Of a DNA stretch of 64,000 nucleotides, positions 23,935-33,313 are shown piece after piece; within the stretch, counting starts at the first letter, position 1, and every line of letters begins with the position of its first letter. A program made the translations under genes and the position numbers. The notes under the pieces are model-generated. The model ran no database searches, was not told the origin of the DNA, and saw only the letters and a program-made list of their open reading frames with translations. Origin of the DNA: Mobilisporobacter senegalensis (lineage in GTDB: Bacteria > Bacillota > Clostridia > Lachnospirales > Lachnospiraceae); NCBI RefSeq assembly GCF_003752155.1, contig NZ_RJVG01000005.1, positions 1 through 64,000 on the forward strand, written 5' to 3'.

Positions 23935-25494
23935 TTATATCACCAACCTTTCCTTTAGTGTTATTCCACATTTTATTTTGAAGCCAATCTCTTCTTGCGA
24001 GTATACAATGATATTTTCAACAAACCTTTTAAATAACTCTTCATCAAAGCTATCAATCTGGACTGACCGTGCAGTAAACTTTAATAATAATTCTACCTCA
24101 GTTATTACAGTCATACCACCATTCACCGAGCGCGAAAGAACCTCTTTCTGTTCACGTAGGATTGTGGCTTCTTTACGTAATTCATTCTTTTGAGCGTTGA
24201 ATAAGGCCGGTTCCAAATATCCTTTAGCCATAAGACTCATCAGTACCTGACTTCGTTCTGCATTTTCTTCTATCATTGTTTCAAGCTTTTGAATTTGACT
24301 AAGATTATCTGAATAGTTTACATCCCGTAGACTTTGAAGCATTGGCTTTAGAATAAACTTATGTCCATAAATCAGCTTATTTATCATTGTTACAAAAGCC
24401 TGATAAATAGCATCCTCTCTAATAAAACGCATCGAACAGGCAGTTATATTGTAGATATGTTTCGAACAGCACCAGGCTATATATTTGTTATTGATACCAC
24501 CATGAATTCTTCGTTTAAAGGTACTCCCACACTCAGAACATTTTATCCTTCCAGAAAGGGGATAACGGTTTAGGTATTTGCTGCTTCCTTTTTTGATTCC
24601 TTTTTCTTTACTACGCTGGTATAAAACTTCTTCAACAGCTCGGAATTCTTCTTTACTAATAATTGCTTCATGATTATTTTCAATTAAATACTGTTCTCTT
24701 TCGCCATAGTTATGATGCCTATTAAAATGTTCATCGGTATAGGTTTTTTGTAATATTGCATTTCCGATATATCTTTCATTGCCAAGAATACCTCGGATTG
24801 ATGAAGCATTCCAGTCTTTTCCCCTTTTAGCTGGTATTCCATCCTCATTCAGACTATCAGCAATTTTTTGTGTTCCTTTGCCTGATAAAGCTTCTCTAAA
24901 TATTCGCTTAACAATCTGAGCTTGTTCCTTATTTATTGCAATATGCCCATCCACATAATCATACCCATAGGGTGGTGATGAAAGCTTATAAGTCCCACTT
25001 CGAAATCGTTTGTGAATGGCCCATTTATTATTCTCAGATATAGAAATCGATTCACTCTCGGCTAGGCTGCTCAGTATAGTCAACATTAGCTCACTGTCCA
25101 TAGTGCCAGTATTAATGTTTTCTTTTTCAAAATATATAAATATACCAAGATCCGTAAGCTTTCTAACAATCTCCAGACAATCTGTAGTATTTCGTGCAAA
25201 TCTACTAATGGACTTTGTTACAATAAAATCAATCTTCTTATTTTCGCAATCTGATATTAACCTTAATAGTTCTGTTCGCTTTTCTTTTTTTGTACCTGTA
25301 AGACCTTCATCATAGTAAATTCCAACAAACTCCCATTCCACATTAGCTTTTATATAAGCCTCATAATGGGCCTTTTGAGCCTCGAGGCTTACCATTTGTT
25401 CATCACTGTCTGTAGATACACGGCAGTAGGCAGCGACCCTCAACTTTGGATTGACAGCTATTGAATTCGCTGATATTTTCGTTACTTTTTTCAT
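23935..25494 (-). CDS. Large serine recombinase (integrase) 2
   Basis: This 519-aa protein has the same plan as its partner: resolvase domain with [15 protein letters not shown] (Ser27) and [18 protein letters not shown], recombinase domain (SPPYGYDYVDGHIAINKEQA), zinc ribbon (CSECGSTFKRRIHGG) and coiled coil (about 385-450). It is clearly paralogous to the 522-aa enzyme but diverged. TnpX- and SpoIVCA-like enzymes use a similar design. The two catalytic copies may act as a heteromeric integrase or divide integration and excision between them. Confidence 0.93.
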   Translation of the reverse strand: MKKVTKISANSIAVNPKLRVAAYCRVSTDSDEQMVSLEAQKAHYEAYIKANVEWEFVGIYYDEGLTGTKKEKRTELLRLISDCENKKIDFIVTKSISRFARNTTDCLEIVRKLTDLGIFIYFEKENINTGTMDSELMLTILSSLAESESISISENNKWAIHKRFRSGTYKLSSPPYGYDYVDGHIAINKEQAQIVKRIFREALSGKGTQKIADSLNEDGIPAKRGKDWNASSIRGILGNERYIGNAILQKTYTDEHFNRHHNYGEREQYLIENNHEAIISKEEFRAVEEVLYQRSKEKGIKKGSSKYLNRYPLSGRIKCSECGSTFKRRIHGGINNKYIAWCCSKHIYNITACSMRFIREDAIYQAFVTMINKLIYGHKFILKPMLQSLRDVNYSDNLSQIQKLETMIEENAERSQVLMSLMAKGYLEPALFNAQKNELRKEATILREQKEVLSRSVNGGMTVITEVELLLKFTARSVQIDSFDEELFKRFVENIIVYSQEEIGFKIKCGITLKERLVI

Positions 25495-25547
25495 CCTTTA
25501 TCACCTCCCTTTGGTATGTGACATATTACCTCTTAGTGCACTGTATA

Positions 25548-25778
25548 TCAAGGTTTATCAGACATTATCTGTGCATACATAGGGGAGAAAGATCTACGGT
25601 TAAGAGCTATAATTTTGGTAAATTCCACCTCTGAAATCAGTCCTTTACTATGCATCTTTCGGAGGATATTTTCAGCTCTCCAATAATCAAACTCCCTTTG
25701 AAGCTGCTCATTTGATATGTAATTACGTTTTGAAACCGAAGGAATGGTTGGTACATCTGTTATCTTTGAAATTCGCAT
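25548..25778 (-). CDS. SHOCT-like small protein (76 aa)
   Basis: The C-terminal half (ENILRKMHSKGLISEVEFTKI) resembles the SHOCT short helical motif, preceded by an aromatic-rich helix (LQREFDYWRAENIL). The start follows an AGGAGGTAAG site. It heads the recombinase operon by 53 bp, an association I know from other clostridial elements, but its role is unproven. It may be a recombination directionality or regulatory protein. Confidence 0.6.
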   Translation of the reverse strand: MRISKITDVPTIPSVSKRNYISNEQLQREFDYWRAENILRKMHSKGLISEVEFTKIIALNRRSFSPMYAQIMSDKP

Positions 25779-25798
25779 AAAGGCTTACCTCCTATTCT

Positions 25799-25814
25799 AC
25801 AGGGCAACCCCTGT
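25799..25814. promoter_or_regulatory. Dyad upstream of the integration operon
   Basis: ACAGGG-CAAC-CCCTGT is perfect, and TTGGTACA (about 25747) with TGTACCAA (25812) forms a wider inverted pair around the SHOCT start. It could be an operator or a recombinase binding site; neither is shown. Confidence 0.3.
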
Positions 25815-25858
25815 ACCAATATGCGAGAAATTGATACAAATCGAACCCCAGGAAAGCA

Positions 25859-25899
25859 TAAAAAAATTGCCCGAAGAGTCTTTGATTTACTCCTCGGGC
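25859..25899 (-). terminator. Terminator after the lysis genes
   Basis: On the minus strand GCCCGAGGAGT and ACTCTTCGGGC form a stem around about 9 bases, then AATTTTTTT. It lies 17 bp beyond the amidase stop and separates lysis from integration. Confidence 0.8.
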
Positions 25900-25915
25900 T
25901 GTTATGTAATCAATT

Positions 25916-26632
25916 TTATTTTATATAGGCGTCAGTAAAACCCGCCTTCTTAGCTTTGACTAGTTGTGCCTCAGCATTGGCTTTGACTGAATAAGCTCCA
26001 ATCTGAACTCGGTAATATTTCTTTTCTTTTGTCTCTTCTTTTTCTTCCTTCTTTTCTTCTACTTGAAGTCTTTCTTTCACTGCATTTCTAAAGGAATCCA
26101 TTGTCTCACCATGCCTTGGAAACCAATGCATTACATCCGCATGATTGCTGGCTATACCAAGTTTATATCCTTCACTGTGACAAATAATGTTGGATTCATT
26201 TAAACCATACAGCTTGCAAAGATATACGCAAAGATCTACTGCTTCATTAAATACCTTTTTAAAGTACGATCTATCGGTTAAGTTGTCCTCGCAAATCTCA
26301 AAGCTGATATGTGAGTTATTCCCAGATCCTTTCCATCCACTTCCACAGTGCCATCCCCGATAGTTCCATGGCAATGTCTGATAAGTTGCAATGGAACCGT
26401 CTTCAAGCTTACCAATGAATGCATGCACACATACTTGCTTTCCGCCCGGTTTATCTTGATTCCAATGGTTATTATATTGATTCTTACCAAGTAGTCCGTC
26501 ATCTGGTCCAACATAACGTTTTAGCCATGGATTACTCGCTCCGGTTGAGTGAACCATGATGCCTTTTGGTGTGATAGTTTTTCCTGCTTTATAACATGCA
26601 TTTTTAGTTAATATCAGTTTTTGTAAGTTCAT
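25916..26632 (-). CDS. Phage endolysin: N-acetylmuramoyl-L-alanine amidase with SPOR tail
   Basis: This 238-aa enzyme cuts the MurNAc-L-alanine bond of peptidoglycan at lysis. The amidase_2 domain is seen in GIMVHSTGASNPWLKRYV (zinc His), SISFEICEDN-like HISFEICEDNL, and ICHSEGYKLGIASNHADVMHW (second zinc His and Asp). A KE-rich linker at about 195-205 leads to a short SPOR-like repeat (YRVQIGAYSVKANAEAQL) that may bind denuded glycan. There is no signal peptide, as expected for a holin-released lysin. It overlaps the preceding fibre gene by one base. Confidence 0.9.
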   Translation of the reverse strand: MNLQKLILTKNACYKAGKTITPKGIMVHSTGASNPWLKRYVGPDDGLLGKNQYNNHWNQDKPGGKQVCVHAFIGKLEDGSIATYQTLPWNYRGWHCGSGWKGSGNNSHISFEICEDNLTDRSYFKKVFNEAVDLCVYLCKLYGLNESNIICHSEGYKLGIASNHADVMHWFPRHGETMDSFRNAVKERLQVEEKKEEKEETKEKKYYRVQIGAYSVKANAEAQLVKAKKAGFTDAYIK

Positions 26633-27528
26633 TATTGTCCCTCCCCATATATATGATAATAAACCGATAGTGTGATATTCCTGTTGGCAGAACTTGAGGC
26701 AATTCGAGCTGATAGCCTTGCGTTTGGTGGTTGGATTGGCATTTGAATTGGTACACTACTTATACCGTATTGATTATTATCTCTTGTTGTACGTACTTGT
26801 GCCAAAAGTGTTTCTTGACCAGGTTCACCCGCGAATATGTGTATCTCATAAATTCCACTTGATGACGCAGTTTCAAAGTTGATCCAATGTATATCGTAGG
26901 CATTTGGAATTACCCCTGTAGGAATAATTTCTGTATAATCACCTAAAGCCCAACTTGTATTACCCGTACTCAATTGTATCCCGTCTGTAAGAGTTGGGTA
27001 ACATCTTGCTTGTGAATGGGTGTGCTGATATGAATTATTTGCATAACCTAACACCGTTTTATATGCACTCCAATAATCTGTGCTGTTACCAATTCTACTT
27101 AAAATTGCTTCTAACATAGAAAGCTGGCCATCTACATCTATTTCAGCAAGAGCCATCAGCACTTGATTTACCCATTCCTGCGCAGGTGGATCTGGTGGGG
27201 CTGAACCTCCATCATCAAGCGCCGGCTCAACAATAGTTAGAATATTTACACTCTTTCCTATTACTTCACCGTTTACAACTCTGATTTCCAGACGTCCAAC
27301 ACCAACAGTTGCTGTATCTGTTGAGCTAGGTGACCAAATCAGAATACCATTGTTATAGTTTGTGACAACTGGATAGGTAATGCCATCAGGCCGCTTATAA
27401 AATGCATGTAGAGCAGAACTAGGATGTTCATCCTTTAGTAGGCTTGACACATCAAACTCGATATGCCGATAGTGGTGTTCTCCACGACGGCCTATAAAAA
27501 CAGTTAAAGTTTTCGTTAAGTCAATCAT
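26632..27528 (-). CDS. Baseplate/fibre protein, BppU-like N-terminus
   Basis: The N-terminus (TLTVFIGRRGEHHYRHIEFD, HAFYKRPDGITYPVV, LEIRVVNGEVIGKSV) resembles the BppU upper-baseplate domain that tethers receptor-binding proteins. A helical linker and a beta-rich C-terminal domain (about 185-298), probably carbohydrate- or cell-wall-facing, follow. The start shares ATGA with the holin stop. Its place between holin and amidase is common in clostridial phages. Confidence 0.65.
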   Translation of the reverse strand: MIDLTKTLTVFIGRRGEHHYRHIEFDVSSLLKDEHPSSALHAFYKRPDGITYPVVTNYNNGILIWSPSSTDTATVGVGRLEIRVVNGEVIGKSVNILTIVEPALDDGGSAPPDPPAQEWVNQVLMALAEIDVDGQLSMLEAILSRIGNSTDYWSAYKTVLGYANNSYQHTHSQARCYPTLTDGIQLSTGNTSWALGDYTEIIPTGVIPNAYDIHWINFETASSSGIYEIHIFAGEPGQETLLAQVRTTRDNNQYGISSVPIQMPIQPPNARLSARIASSSANRNITLSVYYHIYGEGQ

Positions 27529-27971
27529 GCTTCTCCCTCCGGTGAAGATGGTCCATTATCTTCATTTTGATGTAACTGTTTAAGTATATCCTTTAGCTTT
27601 TTGGGAATCGGCAGTCCAATATGTGCAGAGTTTTCAAGTATAGAAATACCTTCATTGCTCAGATAGAAGAAAATCACCGCTGTACGTAAGACATTACCGT
27701 CTGGATTACCGATAACACCTAAAATATAAGTATCTAATATATGGCCAATACCTACCATCACAAAAATGAGCACTTTTTTAAAGATGCCCTTAAACCCAAT
27801 CTCACTTGATAATTCCTTATCTACAATGGCACGCATGACTCCTGTGATATAATCTACCACTATCAGTGCTAAAAGAGCATATAAAAATCCATCAAAGCCA
27901 TTAAGAAACCAACCTAAAAACCCACCAATAGCGGCAAGTGCAACTTGTACCCAATTCCAAATATCTTTCAT
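27525..27971 (-). CDS. Phage holin, phi29/toxin-secretion holin family
   Basis: This 148-aa membrane protein begins at ATG 27971, six bases after GGAGG; the upstream GTG at 27986 is part of that site. Hydrophobic segments include VQVALAAIGGFLGWFLNG, FLYALLALIVVDYITGVM (with the family DYITGVMRA motif) and KVLIFVMVGIGHILDTYI. The C-terminus is charged. It should form the membrane lesion that frees the endolysin two genes downstream. Confidence 0.9.
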   Translation of the reverse strand: MKDIWNWVQVALAAIGGFLGWFLNGFDGFLYALLALIVVDYITGVMRAIVDKELSSEIGFKGIFKKVLIFVMVGIGHILDTYILGVIGNPDGNVLRTAVIFFYLSNEGISILENSAHIGLPIPKKLKDILKQLHQNEDNGPSSPEGEA

Positions 27972-28035
27972 TATCAAAACCTCCACTCTTTAATATTCAT
28001 AAAAATAGCGACCCATCATCGGTCGCTGTATCCTT

Positions 28036-30504
28036 TTATAAAGTAATAATTAAATCCTGTAACTGCTGCATTACATCCGCCTTTGGACGTCCAAAACCCA
28101 TTGGCAGCCATGTTATAAACGGAATATCAAAGGTAGTTGAAGTATCAAAGTCATTGATCATTTCAATCACCGGTTCAAGTGCTGTACGAAGCTCCATGAT
28201 GTGAATTTGCCATCTATTAATAGCTGTCCTACCCGCTACAATCCTCGCACTCCAACTTACAGGATCCATGTGGTGGAATTGACGAATGGTATTAACTGCT
28301 ATTCTTAAATCCAGCATATGGCTTGCCTTAACCTTTGTTACATTAGGGATAATTGTTTCAAATGGCGAAGGTAGAACTGAAAATGTTAGGGTCACCTCTG
28401 GGCTTGATGACATTAAATCACTGTCTAAACTTCTAAAAGTAGCAAAATGGCTTCCCACCTCTAAAGATGGCGCGTGAAAAATAGTATTTGTATTGTTTCC
28501 AAGATAACCACTGGTAGAGAATTTTTCAGGGTGATCCACAGTATTATACCATTCTCCATTATCAATCCTTACCTCTAAAATCTGCGTCTGTCCATCTGGC
28601 TCCACCCCCGTAGTAATCAAGAAGGTAGGTGTTGTATTATAGGTAGAACTCCCTGGCATCGGACAAACAATATTAGGTGGTTCTGGTCTACTATTCTTCC
28701 GGATCGTATTGCTTATCACATAGGATGATACTGCATCCAAAGTATCGGTAACTCCAATACGATACCTCGAAGCAGTTCCAGGGCTATTTGAGGCTTCCAT
28801 CGTATAACTCCCGCCAGTCTCATTGGAATTGATGGTTGCCACTGTTTCAAATGAAGACCATGGAGGGTTCTCCATATAAGATGTACTACGCTGGATTACA
28901 TAGTTTTTTATAGGACTGGTTCCAGCTGTTGCTCCACTCCAAGTTATTGTTATTATTGGCGTTTCATATAAGGTAGGAGTAACGATTAAACTGGAGGGTG
29001 GTGTTGGAAGTATATTCTTTCTTACGCTATTTGCAGAGTTCTTCCAATCAGAGTAGTATAATTCTCCTGCTGCTCCTAACGTTCGAATGCGAAACCTTCG
29101 ATAATTGCCACGTGTAGTTGGTGGATTAGTGCTGATCGATCCACTTGTTGTTGAATAAGGTAATGTAGCAAGGTTAGTCCATTCTCCCCAGTTGCTGTCA
29201 TCACTAGAATCGCTGTATTGTATTTCATAGCCTATAAGAGCATTACCTGCTCCACCTGCTGCTCCACTCCATGAAAGAACAACACTGTTTTCTGCTACTG
29301 CAGCATTTAATGCAAATACCGAAGGTTCAACGCACGCTGTGATATTACAGTAAATACTATTACTTACTTTCATTACAGAAGTAGCATTTAGTGTATCAAT
29401 GGTTACAATAGCAAATTGAGTATAGACTCCTGAAATATGGGTGACTGCTGGCTGATAACTGCCGCTACTGGCATTCAAGTTCAGTGTGGCAAGTTCATTC
29501 CAATTATCCCAAGTGCTATTATCGGTCGAGGTTCTGCTTAAAATCTGATAGCCTTTTATGGAACTAGTACCGCCTGCTGCTCCAGACCATGTGAGATTAA
29601 TTGTTTCATTGCTATATATCTCAGGCATTGCTATTACAGTATTTGGAGCAGATGGCAGGGTATTCTTTCTAACTGTATTTGTTGAAACCTTCCACCCAGA
29701 ATAATAGGAGCTACCAGCCGTTCCTCGTGTTCGAATTCGGAACCTACGAAAGTTTCCCCTTGTATTTGGTGGATCAACTGATACACTTCCACTCGTTGAT
29801 GAAGATGCTACTGTCGTGAGTGCTGTCCAACTACCCCAAGTACTATTGTTTGTAGAATCACTATACTGAATCTCATAGGAAGAAATAGCATTATTCGTAC
29901 CTGCTTTTGCTCCGCTCCAAGATAAAGTAACATTCCCTTCTGCAATAGTTTGGTTTACTGAGCAAGAAGTTGGAGCACCAGCTGCGGTTGTACGACTGAC
30001 CCAAGTAACATTAAGAACAACCTTTGATAGATCATTTCTTCCTGTAAATGATATATAGTTAGTTGTACTGGAACCACCATCAATAAAAAGACAGTTACTT
30101 GCACCACTCCCGATGGAATTAATTAATGCTGTTGCTATATTAAAAACTTTAGGCCCTTGACCGGCAGATACAAGATAATTATAACCAGGGGTAACTTTAG
30201 TAGGACGAGGTGCATCTACATTGGTCGATGAATTTAGAGCCGGGATACCAGTCTGATTCCCTGCATATAGTGTCATCGTTCGATCACTGCCCCAGGCTCC
30301 ACCAGCTACACGTGTAAGTTCAAGTGTCGCACTGGTTGGATAATAATCCTCATATTGTTCTCTTATCGAAGAAAGATTAAAAATCATGACACCTACACAT
30401 TCGCCGAAAGGCTCATAAACTCCTTGTCTAATATTATCCGTAGTGGATGGAATGTATCTACCATTACGCCAAGTACAGGCATTTATTGCTTGATATGTCG
30501 CCAT
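28036..30504 (-). CDS. Tail fibre with fibronectin III-like repeats
   Basis: This 822-aa protein has a DNRLRE-like beta domain at the N-terminus (GVMIFNLSSIREQYEDYYPT, SATLELTRVAGGAWG). Four tandem FN3-like repeats (about 175-600) follow, with recurring NVTLSWSGAKAG, NLTWSGAAGGTSSIKGYQIL and EIQYSDSTNNSTWGSWT. A beta domain and a helical C-terminus end it. Repeats 1 and 3 are closest, as are 2 and 4, pointing to duplication of a two-repeat unit. It is likely a receptor-binding or side fibre. Confidence 0.8.
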   Translation of the reverse strand: MATYQAINACTWRNGRYIPSTTDNIRQGVYEPFGECVGVMIFNLSSIREQYEDYYPTSATLELTRVAGGAWGSDRTMTLYAGNQTGIPALNSSTNVDAPRPTKVTPGYNYLVSAGQGPKVFNIATALINSIGSGASNCLFIDGGSSTTNYISFTGRNDLSKVVLNVTWVSRTTAAGAPTSCSVNQTIAEGNVTLSWSGAKAGTNNAISSYEIQYSDSTNNSTWGSWTALTTVASSSTSGSVSVDPPNTRGNFRRFRIRTRGTAGSSYYSGWKVSTNTVRKNTLPSAPNTVIAMPEIYSNETINLTWSGAAGGTSSIKGYQILSRTSTDNSTWDNWNELATLNLNASSGSYQPAVTHISGVYTQFAIVTIDTLNATSVMKVSNSIYCNITACVEPSVFALNAAVAENSVVLSWSGAAGGAGNALIGYEIQYSDSSDDSNWGEWTNLATLPYSTTSGSISTNPPTTRGNYRRFRIRTLGAAGELYYSDWKNSANSVRKNILPTPPSSLIVTPTLYETPIITITWSGATAGTSPIKNYVIQRSTSYMENPPWSSFETVATINSNETGGSYTMEASNSPGTASRYRIGVTDTLDAVSSYVISNTIRKNSRPEPPNIVCPMPGSSTYNTTPTFLITTGVEPDGQTQILEVRIDNGEWYNTVDHPEKFSTSGYLGNNTNTIFHAPSLEVGSHFATFRSLDSDLMSSSPEVTLTFSVLPSPFETIIPNVTKVKASHMLDLRIAVNTIRQFHHMDPVSWSARIVAGRTAINRWQIHIMELRTALEPVIEMINDFDTSTTFDIPFITWLPMGFGRPKADVMQQLQDLIITL

Positions 30505-30515
30505 GTTTATTCACC

Positions 30516-31019
30516 TCATTCATAAACCGCTGTTACCAGTGAGTTCACAGTTCCACAGAGAGAAGAATTAAGTCTTGTGTCTGTAATATTTCCGGTGCTT
30601 ATAGAGGTAGCTGCCTGTGGTACCAATATCTCTGCTAAGCACATTTCATATACATCAGCATTTCGAGTCAGTGCCGGAGCACTTGGAATAGCTGCAGCGG
30701 TACCAGTAAGCACTGCAGCCACAATATTCCTGTCGAGTAAACTCCATCGAAGGATGATCCGATCTATGCGAGGGAACGAGCCATTAGCAGTTGTTAATAT
30801 TTTATTTAGAGCCTCTGTATTCTCATAACGGTATCCATTAATCCACGCACTCCCCGGTGCTATACCCACTGTCATACCCGATACGGGTGTCACCTGCAAG
30901 TTCGTTATATCTGCATAAAAAATACCATTAGAGACCAAACTTCCGAAATATGCTGCAAAATCTGTGGCATCATACACTCTGTCTCCACTGGATGAATTAA
31001 AAAAACCGCTTTTTTCCAT
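30516..31019 (-). CDS. Phage tail/baseplate protein, unknown family
   Basis: The ATG at 31019 (MEKSGFFNSS) follows GGAGG by five bases; the frame is open to 31034. The 167-aa product reads GFFNSSSGDRVYDATDFAAY and SLVSNGIFYADITNLQV, a segment common at the start of phage structural proteins that recruit fibres. FPRIDRIILRWSLLDRNI and AEILVPQAATSI fit that class too. It lies between the Gp37-like tail protein and the FN3 fibre and probably connects them. Confidence 0.65.
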   Translation of the reverse strand: MEKSGFFNSSSGDRVYDATDFAAYFGSLVSNGIFYADITNLQVTPVSGMTVGIAPGSAWINGYRYENTEALNKILTTANGSFPRIDRIILRWSLLDRNIVAAVLTGTAAAIPSAPALTRNADVYEMCLAEILVPQAATSISTGNITDTRLNSSLCGTVNSLVTAVYE

Positions 31020-31046
31020 AGCATCCTCCTTCATTGATTTTTTATG

Positions 31047-33311
31047 TTAACTAGGATCGACTAAAAAACATACGCTAAAAGGAAGCCATTCATTTCCTGT
31101 AATATTTGGTGCATATGCGTCTGTTCCATATCGTGCCGCAGTACAATTTCCATTTTGCCCCACCACTAATAGCCATTTATTTGAACCAGATCCTTGACAT
31201 AAGGTGCGAAAGTCATAGGATGGTCGAAAACCTTCAGGTAATGTAAACATAGTTGTTGCAGAACCCGAATTAATCGTAGCACCCGCTGGTGGCGAACAGG
31301 CACCAAATAAATGCACAGTAAGCCCAACTTTTCTGTATCTAGGCCGTTGTGCTGCCCCTGCTGAATAGGAAATAAATCCATTCTGAAAGTCCTCATCCTG
31401 TACAAATTGCCATCCTGTATCCCCACCATAAACAATACCTGTGGTAGCGTTGCCATTAACACATACAGGACCCCCTTCAAGATTTAAGTACATTGGAGAT
31501 GGTGAACCATTATTTCGGGTCATGATCTCATTACCGTCAAAGACCATATTCACACCGTTAGTGGTACCTATCTGTAGCGGATTGTCTGTTGATGTTAGAC
31601 TTATATCACGGTTTGGTAGTTGTAACGAATAGAATTCACTGGACTCGCTATAAGCTTGTGTTCTTATAGTTCCATTATCAACAGCCGATACCGTAAATGT
31701 CTCACCATCATATAGGAAGGCATCAGATACTATTGGAAGATTAGGTACACTTAGCAATACCCCATCGCTTGGATCCACAATTAGATCTCCTGATTCTGTA
31801 AGTGCATATAAACCGTTCACATAAGCTGTGCCATAATCGGATAGCCATACATAGATGTCCCATATAGCTCTAGAGGAACTGGTAGACTTTACAACTTTTA
31901 TATCACTATGTAAAATTGGACTTTTGTCCCTAACATACGCCTGAACAAAGGATTGTATGGAAATCGTATCAAAAGATGAAGTGGAATATACATATCCTTC
32001 GATGGTGCCTATTTTAGGCGTTGTACCCGTACCGAAATAATCAAACTTAAAAGCTATACGATTGAAAGAACCGTTAATAACCACTCTTGCTACATGATAG
32101 TACTTTGGCAGGGTAGGGTCATTGCCTCCTGCAGTTGAGGTGTTTACAGCAAGTTTTGCAGAGCTTATCATGACACCTCCTGCAAAGCTTTGCAGATTAC
32201 TCCAATTATTTGGTTTTCCAAACAATTCTTGTATACCTGTTGGAGCTCCAAGTGTAGTTGTAATCTGGCTAAAATCCGATTTCACTTTTTGAGCAATTGT
32301 TAACTCTGTCTTACCAAATGTAACATTGATACTCTGTCCGTCTGCATCATAACTTTCCTCAATCTCCATGATACGCGCAGTCATGGAGACCCCCCACTTT
32401 TTAGATATGATCTGCACCACCTGTCCTAGATCATAATCAACTTTATAGGTTAGATTACTGTGGTTATTAATAGTCACCTCAAAGTAGTTTGACATGGCAA
32501 GCTCTGCAAGCCTTGTCTCTCCACGGAAGGTTAGAGTATCCTCATAATCCGTCGGAAAGTCCTCCATACGTAGATCTTTTGCATCGACGAAAGCCTCCCG
32601 GCGGTTTTCTCCCAATCCATTTGTGATATAGGCAAAGATGCGATTATCTTCGCCTTCTCCTTCTCCACCAATCTTTACTGTATTCACGTAATTTGAGGTG
32701 TTTTTTGTGAATGTCTGATCCAAAAGATTCTCATATTCCTTTGAAAACACTGCCTGTGATGTTGCCCCAATGTAAAGAGTTACTGTAAAATGCCCTGTAT
32801 CAGGCTGAAACACAGTTTTGATTCCTACGGATGCAGCTTCACATAGCTCCTGTATTTTATCTAAAAGATTACTATAGGACACTTGCTGTTTTACTGGAAT
32901 GCTAAGGAATGGTGCGGTAAAGCTAAGATTTGATATTTGACGATCAACATCAACAGGTGCAATGACATTATTGTTTATTAACTGAGCAATGCAAGTAGAA
33001 AAATCACCATTTAATTTTTCTGTATTCCAGATAATTCTTCTCCCTAGTAATACCGTGGCAAATCTACCACTGACAGTAATGCTCTCTTCGTCTGTCTGTG
33101 ATAATTGTAGATATTCAATTAATCCGGCTTCCTCGTCATCATTCTTCCAGATATAATTTCCTACCTGCAGAAGTTCAGTATTTTCAGGAGATGCTATAGC
33201 CTTTAACTCAAAGGATCCGCACTGTGAATAACGTCTGGTCCATCGTAGATATTCAAAAGACTCTACAATTCCGATTAAAGAACGATTTTGATTAAATACA
33301 TATAATTCCAT
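31047..33311 (-). CDS. Siphovirus Gp37-like tail protein
   Basis: This 754-aa protein follows the distal tail gene, where the tail-tip hub (Tal) is normally encoded. The N-terminal 350 residues (LYVFNQNRSLIGIVESFEYL, WTRRYSQCGSFELKA, ITVSGRFATVLLGRRII) match the ReqiPepy6 Gp37-like family. The remaining part is beta-rich with a collectin-like end (YRKVGLTVHLFG, TMFTLPEGFRP), probably contacting the host surface. Only three bases separate it from the Dit gene. Confidence 0.82.
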   Translation of the reverse strand: MELYVFNQNRSLIGIVESFEYLRWTRRYSQCGSFELKAIASPENTELLQVGNYIWKNDDEEAGLIEYLQLSQTDEESITVSGRFATVLLGRRIIWNTEKLNGDFSTCIAQLINNNVIAPVDVDRQISNLSFTAPFLSIPVKQQVSYSNLLDKIQELCEAASVGIKTVFQPDTGHFTVTLYIGATSQAVFSKEYENLLDQTFTKNTSNYVNTVKIGGEGEGEDNRIFAYITNGLGENRREAFVDAKDLRMEDFPTDYEDTLTFRGETRLAELAMSNYFEVTINNHSNLTYKVDYDLGQVVQIISKKWGVSMTARIMEIEESYDADGQSINVTFGKTELTIAQKVKSDFSQITTTLGAPTGIQELFGKPNNWSNLQSFAGGVMISSAKLAVNTSTAGGNDPTLPKYYHVARVVINGSFNRIAFKFDYFGTGTTPKIGTIEGYVYSTSSFDTISIQSFVQAYVRDKSPILHSDIKVVKSTSSSRAIWDIYVWLSDYGTAYVNGLYALTESGDLIVDPSDGVLLSVPNLPIVSDAFLYDGETFTVSAVDNGTIRTQAYSESSEFYSLQLPNRDISLTSTDNPLQIGTTNGVNMVFDGNEIMTRNNGSPSPMYLNLEGGPVCVNGNATTGIVYGGDTGWQFVQDEDFQNGFISYSAGAAQRPRYRKVGLTVHLFGACSPPAGATINSGSATTMFTLPEGFRPSYDFRTLCQGSGSNKWLLVVGQNGNCTAARYGTDAYAPNITGNEWLPFSVCFLVDPS

Positions 33312-33313
33312 AA

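Noticed and set aside
28036-30504. Regular repeats that might suggest a CRISPR or satellite array
   Set aside because: They are diverged protein-coding FN3-like repeats of about 100 codons, not short direct repeats with spacers. No CRISPR array is visible in the window.
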